From Sipunculus nudus (Eukaryota; Annelida; Sipuncula; Golfingiida; Sipunculidae), in assembly GCA_026874595.1 (NCBI GenBank), contig CM049318.1, positions 3,905,741 to 3,969,740 of the forward strand: 64,000 bases of DNA. The letters run 5' to 3'. This document shows, piece by piece, positions 50,201-63,803 of this stretch. A model generated the notes under the pieces. It saw only the letters and a program-made list of their open reading frames with translations, made no database searches and was not told where the DNA came from. Position numbers and translations under genes: made by a program. How positions within the stretch are numbered: position 1 is the first letter of the stretch; every line of letters starts with the position of its first letter.

Positions 50201-51878
50201 AATCTGAAGTCGATTTCAGAAGTCGGCTTGTAGGTGGGTGGTGATACCGGGTTGAGTACTTACCGATATCGCAGTTGGTTCCTGTGTAGCCCGGATCACA
50301 GTGACACTTGTAAGCATTCACTGAATTCACACACTGTCCGTGCTTGCATGGGTTGGACAAGCAATAATTAATTACTGAAACAGGAGTAGAAAGAATGGTA
50401 TGAGTACCTGCTTTATTAGCCGACAAAGGTAATTTGTTCACTTCATGCTCTCTATTTGTTCTTTTTTTCTTCTTTAAGTTGACCACACAATAATTTATCC
50501 TGGGGAAATCTAATTGAAATTTAAATGAATTACTGTTAAATAGTGGGCTATAGTTGATAGAAAATATTTACATTCTGGGACAATTCAGCTTAACATTATT
50601 CACATTGTTACAGGTGCCCTTTTTATTGTGTGCAGCGGTATTGCATGTGTTTCTTTTATTGTGTGCAGGGGTGCTCCATGCGTTGTTGACATTTGGTTCG
50701 TGTGCCACGCGTAGCTCGTGTTGTAGCGGCCTCGCCCGGCCGGATGTTGCAAGCTCGGTTTAATCTGTATTGGTTGAACCCTGGCGTGTAGATACACAGC
50801 GTTCTTTGTTCTAGTATGTTCTTTGAGCGTGTTTATTATGTTAGGTTCTTTAGATTGTTCGAGAAGTGGGAAGTTCTCGGCTTGAGGTGAAAAGTTATAT
50901 AAATAGGCCGTGTTTTAAAGCCGAGAGAAAGGTGAGAGAATATTCCAGCGGACACAGAAGCGTGTAAGTCAGTTTGTGGGACCTATTCCGATAAGTGCCG
51001 CAATTATAGATTTTCTTCAGATTTTCTTCTGGATTTTTGACGAATCTTATTTGGTTATCAGTTTACTTTCGGGATCGTTACGAGAGCATTACATTGACTG
51101 TTATTCTCTGAGAGAATCTGTGTGAACTGTTCGTCCGGCTTATACATTTTAAAGGACTTATCGCTATGACAGTGAAGGTATCCAGGTACTGTGCACTATG
51201 TTTATTTTATTGTGTGCTTGTATTGATTTGCTGTTGTACTGCTTTTATACTGTTTAATTGTATTGATTGAGTGTATTATAATGTAAGGGTTGTTTTAAGA
51301 ATAAATGATAGTTATTCGTTAACAAAAACCACTGCCTTCTTTATTCATTCCCCTAGACATTTCACGCTACCTAGTATTACAGAATCTGATTTTTTTTCTC
51401 CATTTCAAAATTTATGTTCATGACACATAGGTGATCTGTTAATATTAGGTTCCGTAACAACATCCTGATCCTAACACTTGTCCATACATTGTAAGACGTT
51501 TCCCAATGTGTCGATAAATTGTAATCCGCTCTTGTTAGTACAATTTTCTATACATTCTGAGACGTTTTGCATATTGCCCATACATTGTGAAATGTCCCGC
51601 ACATTTGTCCATACATTGTGAAACGTTCCGCACATTTTTCCATGCATTGTGAAACGTTTCACACATTTGTCCATACACTGTGAGACGTTTCGCATTATTT
51701 TATTCAAACCATGACTAATGTACACTTGTGGGAAAAAGAACTGTTGTAGACATGAAGCCCCTTTGCATAATTATGTTTTTGAAGCAGACCTATTCTTTAA
51801 TTGAAAATAATGTTTATTGGCCGTACATCTTTGAAGATGCAGGCTGATTTATTTAAAAGACTGCAGGACGGAGGCGGG

Positions 51879-51959
<81 letters not shown>

Positions 51960-52542
51960 GCGGGGTAGTTTGAGTAATGTGGTCTGCGCTAGGTCCTTAT
52001 TCCAACAAGACCCCCCCCCCCGACACACACACACACATATATATATATATATGCATTCACACACAAACAAACACACACGCATGCCCGAGTACATATGATA
52101 GAAGGGTCAACTGTCGATTGAAATTTTCGTTTTCTGAAATTTAAAGAGGGAATGTTATTACTTAAAACATTTGTGTACATATCTTCCAGTGTGTATAACT
52201 AAATCTACCTGATAATGGAAACAGAAACTTACTAAACGTATATTTAAAATTCGACTTCAGTGATTGAAACAATAAATTCCAGATTATGATATATAAGTAT
52301 TTTAAGTCCCACCTTCCGAGCAATACACTCCTGTGTATCCAGGGTTACAGCTGCACGTGTATCCAGGAGCCCCCTGCTTGTTCTGGCAGACTCCATGGAC
52401 ACAAGGATTAGAGGCACAGAAGTCGACAGCTGCAACATTAAAATAGCATTAGGTATTTTATTGTTTATTATTATATGCACAGTATATGTATAAGTCATTA
52501 ATGTGTATAATAAAGTATGAATAATTTAATTATATAAATAAA

Positions 52543-52591
<49 letters not shown>

Positions 52592-52693
52592 TATATGTGT
52601 GTATGTACATGTATCATGCTCTACATCAAGTCTTGAGCACTATGGCTGAAACTGATAAAACTTAGCTATATGTATTTTTACTCTCAGTCATCA

Positions 52694-52753
<60 letters not shown>

Positions 52754-55700
52754 TTTGTGAATTAAGCTCTTTATCTAACTCTTTATCTTTTTTTTCTATC
52801 AAAATAGATTAAATATGTATTTATTTATTTATTAAATAATCTTTATTCAGGGTGGCTTGTTCATAATATACTGATCTTTCACAAGGCCCTGATAGTAATT
52901 GAATTTTAAACATTATCAAATAGCATGACAGTAATATTCAAGCAAATATATTTGTGCAGAATATTTTAGCTGAATATAACATATATTGTTAGTTCCTGTG
53001 CTAGTATGACCATTATCAAGAGTTTATTATAGAATATTATTTAGATAATAATAGGCTGTTCAGGTTATTAACAATGTTGATAACATTGTATGAAATAAGT
53101 GCAAAGAATAATACAAACCACAAGTGCAATGTAACAAATATAGGAGGTTATAGCATCCCCGACTCAGTGTGGCGGTTACAACCGTATATTAGCTTACGTT
53201 GCTGGCAGTTCGTTCCAGTATACATAGGCGGACACACACAACTATAGCTGTTGACGGCATTGACACAGATCCCTCCGTTCTTGCAAGGACCAGACGCACA
53301 GTTATCAACCACTGTAACCCCGAAAGGTTTATATTTAAGTTTTTAACGTAAAATAACCCATGTTTAAATATTTATTCAATGTCACATACTTTGCCGACAC
53401 TTTGCGACCTATTAGTCTCCATAACGTTTTATAACTATATATATTTGGGCCGGCAGCAAATTAACTGTCAGAGTGATGAAGGCTTTAAAAGTTTACATCC
53501 TGAACCCTCAGGATAAGTGCTTACCGTATTCCTTTTCTGATAGCACGAATTGTGAACAGATATCTCAAAAGTGTAATAACTAGTAAGCGTGAGGGTTGTT
53601 TAAGTGCTCCTAGATATATCAGGGAAAATTGCAGACATACTGTTAAGTTTAAATGACTAATTAATAAAGTGCAAAACAACCATTGTTCTCTCAACATATG
53701 GTTCAATGTTAAACTCTTTGAGACTCGATCAACGTAACACTGGAGATGAAAGATATTCATGAATATGCATGAGTGGTAACTTAGTGTGTTTTTTCGATCA
53801 AATGGTGTCAGCACTTGAGCTTTATTGGAAAGGTGATTTCCCAGACCTGTTCAACTGTAATTTCAATAACACTGTAATTATAAGCAAAGAAGCCTCTAGG
53901 GGTTGAACCAACTGGAAATGATCAGTATTTATATACCTTGGTCACATTTGTGTCCTTTATAGCCAGGGTTGCAGGTACACGTGTACTTCCCTCCGCCGCT
54001 CTTACACCGACCATGAACGCAGGGGTTACTTGCACAGAAATCAACCTCTAAATAGAAACAAAATTGCATAATGTTACATTAAAGTACTCAAAAGTTGAAG
54101 TCGTGTTAAAAAAACTTTACTTAAGGTTAAGTAGCAAGTCTAGCATAAAAGCAGTCACCAGAGCACAGCACGGCTCATAGTCGACCCGGCCAATTAATGA
54201 CCAGTGTGGGGTAAGCCATACCGATATGTTTAGAAATAATCCAGATTATGTTTGTTGTAAATATCTCCTAAATTTTCCAAGAAATTCAGTGACTCTATGG
54301 ACGATTAAGCCATGTTTATATCTGGTGCTGCTCTGGATGTGAATCCAGGCGGAGGTATGCGCTCTCTGGGCTCTTTCGTATTCATAAATGAATCACCTTA
54401 CAAACGCCAAAGTAGATCGATATACTGTGACTGGCTTCATTTTCGATAGGCTGAAATTTCGCGATTTCTTCATTTTGAACGTATCGCGAGGGTTTCATTT
54501 TTGCGATTGCACCAGAATCTGTGAAATCGAAGTACACATTATTTGTATTAATTAAAAAAATAAAAACATAAATCCCACAATACCTGACTCAATACCGTTA
54601 TAGTCATATTATAACAACCTCTGTCATAGTTGATGATTTTTGGACAATTATTTTTGTATGTTTGCCTGAGAAGGTTGCGATACCATCCTAATATTATGTT
54701 GTTGATTAGAAAACCTTGTTTTCAGAGGTGTGATAACTAATCCATTTGTGCAGATGCATCATACTCTCTTGTTCATCATAGATAAAACCGAGCTTATTCC
54801 CCGAAGGATTCATATTTCCCATTCGCGAATATCGCGAAATTAGAACCCTCGCGAACACAGAATCAACCACAATAATCTGCAAAACTGCCTTCAGTCACCT
54901 CGTCTGCATAACGTATACTCTCCAGAAAGCTATGTGACATTTGTAATAATTAAGTGGTTTGACTATTCAGATTACGATTAGGCATTGAATAAATGTCGAT
55001 GAATATACCTTATATATCGATATATTACTATCGAAGCCATTTAGAAAGAAAACGATCATTATCAAACAGATGAGAACATTAAAAATATTTGGTGAAACAG
55101 CGACGTGTCATATGAGAACTATTGACTTAACGACCAATACTGTTATTTCAGGATTATGTTAAAACAGTAACCTTATTATTTGATCATGGTTTCCTTTGAA
55201 AACGTTATCAGTGGATGTTTATTTCTGAAAATAAATCCCGTGAACACGCAGTGGGACCGAGTACAGGTAATAATGATGTCATAGCAACATTTGTTCACTG
55301 TTTAGGAGACTTACCCTTCTCACAATGGATTCCCGTGTACGCGCGCCGGCAGTCACATCTGTAGCCCTGGGCACCGAGTCTTACACAGCTTCCGCCATTT
55401 TGACAAGGATTAGACAGGCAGTAGTTCAGTTCTGATCGAAAGGAAACACATATAAGAGAAATTTTAGATTTTTTCCTAAATATTAATTTAAAATTATTTA
55501 TGTTACATCGATTGTACAACTAGTTATATAATACTGGTACCAAGCACTCTCCACGGTTCGGATGGAGTTGGACCCGGAGAAAACCACAGACCTGGGACGG
55601 ACAACTATAACCGACTCTCACAGCAACGCCAGGATCGAACCTGGGTCGCCAGCGGAAATCGCCGAGCGTTTTACATCTTGATCAGACTATCCTAGCATAT

Positions 55701-58700
55701 ATGTTCATACCAAGAATATCCAAAGATCTATTTCATTTTCGAACAATTGGAGTGTTAGTATTTCGGTAAAGAACAATATGACTAACATCGTTATTTCTAA
55801 AAGAAAATAGTTTAAAACGCCACCAGAATTGAAAAAGACAGATAAATCATTCTAGGCACGGTCTACAGTTTACTTGGCTCCATAGAGATAACACATTGAT
55901 GCCGGAACCTGTGCCGAATTTAAATAACATGGCCTTAGAGAATTAGTTATATCTATACGTGGGATAACAAAACATCGGTTCCTTTACTCAAGCAGTGTTA
56001 AGGCAGCATACACTATCCTGTGCAGTATACCCACGACAGGACCGGTTGTAAACTGATTGTGGTACGTATATCCAGTGTTACAGAGAGACTGAGGATACAT
56101 ATTAAAATGAAAGGCGAGAACGGTCGGTTTCTGATTGGACTTTGAATGTTTGCATGTAAACTGGTTTGTTAAGATATGCCCATGATTTCTATGTTTAAAT
56201 CAATAAAAAAATAACTCTTATTTCCTATTTTTGAAGGGGGCTGACCAAAAAAAAAAAAAAAGGGCATTGATCTGCATCCCGCAAGTCCGACACTGGATGT
56301 TACAGGACTTTAAACAGGAATCATGGAAATCGCTCGGACCAATAGTGTTTGAACAGAGAATAAGTGACCGATGGGTCACGAAGTTCAACAGGCAAGCAAA
56401 GCGTACAGTAAAATCAAATTATCTTCAAGGGTTATGGTGGGGGGGGGGGGGGACCAATTTCAAATATATTCCAGTTAGGTCGGTATACGTTTGAAAAATA
56501 TGGTATTATTTCCCAGAAAATATTAACTCCGAACTAGGCTCAGATATATAAGATTTTATAGCAAACTCTGAAATGGAGAAATCGAACCAAAATCGGGGGG
56601 GGGGGGGGGTTATATACCTTGCACCCCCGTATTTCCGCCCTTGATAGCGTATGCCAATTTTGAGATAACGTTCCGAACCTTTGGTTTTATTTTTTGAATA
56701 AATAATGTTTGCCAGATTGGTTCGTACATTGGAACACGAAATATAATGTGCTTCATTGTATTTAGAGCATATTACTTAATGATGGCTTGAGACAACGTAT
56801 GATATAGCTGGGCTAATAGGCAGTAATACTTTTACATGACAAACACCTGCCAGTCTAAAAATAACTATTATGCATGCTAAAATGGGACAGTTGTTTAAAA
56901 TGGCAGCACTGGTGCTAAAAAATAATAAATCCAACATAAATCGGGATGGACACGTAAGAACGACGGACGGACGGACGGACCAAGACTGATCACTATAACT
57001 AAGAATGACTGAAAGTAAGCTGAGCGAAAAAAAAATCTATAACCACCTTTTTCACAGAGGATGCCAGTGTAACCAGCTGGGCACGTGCACGTATAGCGAC
57101 CAACACTGGAATGGCACTGTCCATTATTCTGACAGGGTGATGACTGGCAATAATTGATCACTGCAAACATCACATATAATGTATAACACTTGGCTTAGAG
57201 AATAAAAATTGGACCGACGCATATACGTTATGTTTATATTTTATATGAATGACATTAAAATTAATAAATACAGTTAAATGTTATAATTTTTTGGTAAATA
57301 ATTAATTCGGAAAAATATTTCGAGTAATTTAAAATTATTTATTTATTTATTTATAAATTGTTTCTTTATTTTGTATATGAATATACCTATTTGTTGCCTT
57401 TGTATTAAGTTTGGTAAAGTTCAACTATTAACTGAAATAAGTGTAGAGTTTTATAAACTGTTTACGCTACAGTTAAAATAAGTTCTTTCAAATTTAAATG
57501 ATTTAAAATATAAAAAAAAACAAGATATTATTTGTAGAATCAAATTTAAATCTGAAAATACAAACATCGATAAATAAAAAAAAATGAAAAAAATACCAAT
57601 GTTACAGTTTGTCCCCGTATACCCAGCATCACAAATACACGTGTAGCCAGCACTGAGCTGATTGTTGGAACATTGGCCGTGTACACAAGGATTAGGGGTG
57701 CAGAAATCAATAGCTGAAAAGAAAATTGTATCATAATCATTATCATAAATGAAATTTTAAAAGGACGCAGCACCAAAAAGGAGTGTCGAATATTTGATCC
57801 ATAAAATTCTAAATTTGAAACAAAAACTGGGATTTTCAATGGTCAGATTATTCAAATAATATGTCGAAAGAATACAAGAGTTCTGCATGTGCAAGAGTTC
57901 AAATCATAATACATGTGCACATCTATGCGAGTTCTTTAAAATAGGAGTGTCTGTAAATTTAAATTGTAGACAAAACATCGGCTTTTACAGGATGAAAGAG
58001 TGGGACTTAACACCTTGAAACAGGTAAGTGCGCGGGGACTGCTAGCAGACTTTATACATAAAGTAGATGTAGGGTGAAAACCAGGCGGTACATTCAGCAT
58101 TAATGTTGTTAAATTAAATTTATCATTTAAGTTCCCAGAGTTTTCTGCTGAAAAAGAGGAGTCGCACCCTCACAGTCCCCTCTAAATCGAATCCTGCAAA
58201 CTTCGATAAGAAAACACCCTTTAGTAGCGTCTATAATCTTAACGTCAGAGGAGCAAGCAATCCGAATTGGTATGACAGTTAAATGAATATGTGATGAATA
58301 TGTCACGAATATGTTATGAATATGTGATTCATGTGTTATATACGTAATGAATATGTTATGCACATGTGATGAATGTGTTATGAATATGTAATGATGTGAT
58401 GAATGTGTAATGAATATGTTATGATGTGATGAATTGGTTATGGATATATGATGAATATGTTATGATTGTGTTATGAATATATGATGAATATGTGATGATT
58501 GTGTAATATATATGTAATGAATATTTGATAAATGTGTTATAAATATGTAACATTTATGTACTTATTGTGTGATGAATATGTAATGAAAATGAAATGAATG
58601 TATTATAAATATGAAATGAATATGTAATGAATGTGTAATGAATATGTAATGAATATTTAATGAATGTGTTATTAGTATGTAATTAATATGAAAAATATAT

Positions 58701-59541
58701 GCAATGAATGTATAATGAATTTAAATTTTTAAAATTTTTTATGAATGTTTTAATTGATATGCAAGGAATATGTAATGAATATGTGATGAATGTGCTATAG
58801 ATTGGATGAATGTGTTATGAATATGTTACGCATATGTGATAAATGTGTTATGAATACATAATACATATGCAATCAATATGTAATGGACGAAAACATACGG
58901 GTAATACAGTTGTAGCCGGTATGTGTTGCCGGGCAGCGACACCTATAACTGCCAATGCTCGATATACAGGTTGCCCCGTTCTTGCAAGGGTTGGACTGGC
59001 AGTAGTCGATTGCTGTAACATTTGAAGTCAAATATCAATCCGATATTAAGCCGGTTAAACAAATTTTCCACTGGTTATTAATCTTAAACACTGCTCGACA
59101 CCTAAAATAGCCGATTACAAGAGGCGAAAACATGTATGAAGTATTACCTATAATACTTTTCTAAAACAATAATCGGTACCGATAATACACGTTAAGAGGC
59201 AAAAAGCAGTATATTCATTAAATATCAGTCTAAAACACCACCCGATGCTTACTGTAGTACTTATCTAAACAACAACTGATATCTATAATACACGTATATC
59301 CGAGGCAAAAAGCAGTATGTTCGTCAAATATTACTCTTAAACACCGACCGAAGATTATAATAGACACAAGATGCGAAAAGAAGCATCCAGTATTACTTAT
59401 AACATAATAGTAACCCATGCCTACAATAGACGCTTACAAGAGAGTAGAATATAAACACCTTGGCAGCCCCTAGCATAATTATTTTTACCAGTTTTTATCA
59501 CACAGAAGTAGGGAATAATATAAGTATAACGTTTAAGTTAA

Positions 59542-59615
<74 letters not shown>

Positions 59616-62600
59616 CTTTATTTATTTCTATAAACATTTGTACGTACGTTTATTGCAGTTAGTACCAGTGTAGCCTTTGTAACATCTGCAGGAATATCGG
59701 TTTAAATGGGTTTTACAGACGCCATTTACACAAGGATTAGACTGGCAGTAGTCCGTTACTGAAATAAACAAGGACAAGTTACACCAACCACATTTGTACA
59801 AAAAAAAACTATTTTTATTTTCATATAAGTAAAGACAGCCCTTGTCTGCATATTCAAGCGGCCAGTTTGAAATATCAGCTCTTGCCCATTACAGCAGAAA
59901 TCTTGATTACTAATTAAACATAATATTTAACATACATTTTAATACAGAATGTGCTTTATTTACGATTCTAAAGCATGGACCTTGTATGATGAAAAATGAC
60001 CCGAGGGAACAATCCGCAGGAGTATATACGTGAGCGGGCCCCAATAGCAAAATCTGCCCTTATCCCCTATTGGCAAAGAGCACAAAAACCCTATCCCAGT
60101 TTATCATAATTGTCTTCACTCAGACCAAAATCTGTAATATGCATATTTTGACAATTTTGGCTCCATTTTCTACATTTATTGTCAAAACTGAATTTGATTT
60201 GAACATAATAATACTTCCTAAGCTATTATTGATTAGAAGCGAGTCACTTAGTTAATTTTCTAAATATGACATGTGTAACTTAATTATTGAGGTTACTATG
60301 AAGAAAATATAAACCGGATACACCGGAATGTACAAAATCATGCGCTTTATTGCATTAAAGACAAAGGTAGTTTATCCCTGACCCCTAACAAAGTGAGGGT
60401 GATATGTCCAACTTTAAACAAGTCCCATGGTCTAAAACATTATTTTACTTCTAAAACACGAAAAAAAAATAATAAGTATCTTTAAAACCTACTAAGATTG
60501 CAGCTGGTTCCGGTCCATCCAGACTGACACGTACAGTCGTACTTGCCTATGCCGTTGGTACAAGTACCATGCTTGCATGGGTTAGGCTTGCAGTTGTCAA
60601 TAACTGAAACAGGAATTTCGTTGGAAATTAAAATATGTATGCATTACCTCGTTATTTTCGCTCATATAATGGTTGCATTTTATGGGAATATCGGTGAATT
60701 CTATGAGGAAATGGGTGAATTCTTGTCCTTGTGATGTAAGCCTTAAAGGTGGCTAAACCGACACATGACGCGTATTAAAGGTGCCTATCCCGATACCTGA
60801 TGTGTATTAAAGGTACCTATAGGAATACCGGACGTGTATTAAAGGTGCCTATACCAATACCGGAAATGTATAAAAGGTGCCTATACCGATACCGCACGTG
60901 TATCAAAGGTGCCTATACTGATACCAGACGTGTATTAAAGGTGCCTATGCTGATACCGCATGTGTATCAAAGGTGCCTATACTGATACCAGACGTGTATT
61001 AAAGGTGCCTATGCTGATACCGCACGTGTATCAAAGGTGCCTATACTGATACCAGACGTGTATTAAAGGTGCCTATGCTGATACCGCACGTGTATCAAAG
61101 GTGCCTATACTGATACCAGACGTGTATTAAAGGTGCCTATGCTGATACCGCACGTGTATCAAAGGTGCCTATACTGATACCAGACGTGTATTAAAGGTGC
61201 CTATGCTGATACCGCACGTGTATCAAAGGTGCCTATACTGATACCAGACGTGTATTAAAGGTGCCTATGCTGATACCGCACGTGTATCAAAGGTGCCTAT
61301 ACTGATACCAGACGTGTATTAAAGGTGCCTATGCTGATACCGCACGTGTATCAAAGGTGCCTATACTGATACCAGACGTGTATTAAAGGTGCCTATGCTG
61401 ATACCGCACGTGTATCAAAGGTGCCTATACTGATACCAGACGTGTATAAAAGGTGCCTATACCGATACCGCACGTGTATCAAAGGTGCCTATACTGATAC
61501 CAGACGTGTATTAAAGGTGCCTATGCTGATGTCGCACGTGTATCAAAGGTACCTATACTGATACCAGACGTGTATAAAAGGTGCCTATTCCGATACCGCA
61601 CGTGTATCAAAGGTGACTATACTGATACAAGACGTGTATTAAAGGTGCCTATACCGATACCGGACGTGTATTAAAGGTGCCTATACCGATACCGGACGTG
61701 TATTAAAGGTGCCTATACTGATACCAGACGTGTATTAAAGGTGCCTATGCTGATACCGCACGTGTATCAAAGGTGCCTATACTGATACCAGACGTGTATT
61801 AAAGGTGCCTATGCTGATACCGCACGTGTATCAAAGGTGCCTATACTGATACCAGACGTGTATTAAAGGTGCCTATGCTGATACCGCACGTGTATCAAAG
61901 GTGCCTATACTGATACCAGACGTGTATTAAAGGTGCCTATGCTGATACCGCACGTGTATCAAAGGTGCCTATACTGATACCAGACGTGTATAAAATGTGC
62001 CTATACCGATACCGCACGTGTATCAAAGGTGCCTATACTGATACCAGACGTGTATTAAAGGTGCCTATGCTGATACCGCACGTGTATCAAAGGTACCTAT
62101 ACTGATACCAGACGTGTATAAAAGGTGCCTATTCCGATACCGCACGTGTATCAAAGGTGACTATACTGATACAAGACGTGTATTAAAGGTGCCTATACCG
62201 ATACCGGACGTGTATTAAAGGTGCCTATACCGATACCGGACGTGTATTAAAGGTGCCTATACCGATACCGCACGTGTATCAAAGGTGACTTTACTGATAC
62301 CAGACGTGTATTAAAGGTGCCTATACCGATACCGGAAGTGTATAAAAGGTGCCTATACCGATACCGGACGTGTATTAAAGGTGTCTATACCGATACCGGA
62401 CGTGTTTTAAAGGTATCTATGCCGATACCGGACGAGTATTTAAGGTGCCTATACCGATACCGGAAGTGTATTTAAGGTACCTATACCGATATCTGATGTC
62501 TATTAAAGGTGCGTATACCGATACCGGACGTGTATTAAATAAAACAATACCTTTTATTCAAACACAAATAGCAAGGACATCTTGCTTCAGATCTGATGAA

Positions 62601-63748
62601 ATTGGGGTTTGCAAATGGGTTTGCTTCACATGCTTTCACCAACAGCAGCTAGTGCACAATCAACCGACTCTGTTGACGTTTAATCTGTTTGTCAACGCGG
62701 GCACGTGTAACGTGTACTTTTCTAACGGTTTGTAAATAAATAATCTCAATTATCCGTCACAGCGGCGTTGAATATATACTTTTCTGAGCAAAACTGAGAT
62801 AAAGTTCATATGTAGCCAGAGTAATCATTGTAATTCTACAAATAAGACAGAATTAAATATGGTTGTGTCTGTCGTTCTGAAGTCGAAGGTAATCTACTGG
62901 GAAACGAAGGAATAACATACGTTGTGCGATATGAACGTTTGTGTACAAGAAATAGAGACATAAGGGGTTATCATCTTGATGTTTTAAATTTAAAATTCTT
63001 CGTTTAATCGGAGTTCTGCTGTAATCGCATAAACAGCCTGGTTCCTTTCATATTTCCTAAAAAAAAGCAAAAAAAAAAAAACAAACCAAAGCTCAGCATG
63101 TAATCACAAAATTTTCACTATTAGACTAGATGTATCAAATGACACTGGTCACTGTGAAAGTCACTATAGGACGGTCCTATTACCTTGACCCTGAGTATTC
63201 AGTCCTTACCTTCTCCGCAGGTAATTCCAGTATAGCCGTGTGCACAGGTACATTTGTATCCAGGCTTATCACCAGGTAGATTTTTGCACACACCACGATT
63301 TTGACAGGGATTGGGGGAGCAGAAATCGATCCCTAAAGAAAAATGTAAAGACATGTTGTAACATATAACACTCTTAGTAATCCTCCGCCTTTATCAAACT
63401 GTAAGAGAGTATTATTAAGTCGCCCCCTGTAAGACGGGAAGGCGTATAGTGATTTGAGGAGTTTATTTCTATACTCATATCTCAGTAAAAATTGTTTCGT
63501 GTGGGTAAACCAACTTAGGTCCTCCCGAATGCAAAACAATCGATTTATTTTTTTTTATTTTTTTTTCTTTATCTTTCTTCTACCATTTTCAAATTGTGCT
63601 CGCTATAGAATATGGCTTATTTTCAAAGGTTGTAATAAGGGCTCAATATTAGTCATATGTCATAGATTTGCACCAGACATTTATTTTTGACTTTGACCGT
63701 ATTGCCAAGGCCGTACACTGCGGAGTCGATTATATTAAATATAATATA

Positions 63749-63803
<55 letters not shown>

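Noticed and set aside
60738-62541. Regular repeats that could suggest a CRISPR array
   Set aside because: Units are contiguous 32-bp tandem copies with no unique spacers, and the genome is eukaryotic.
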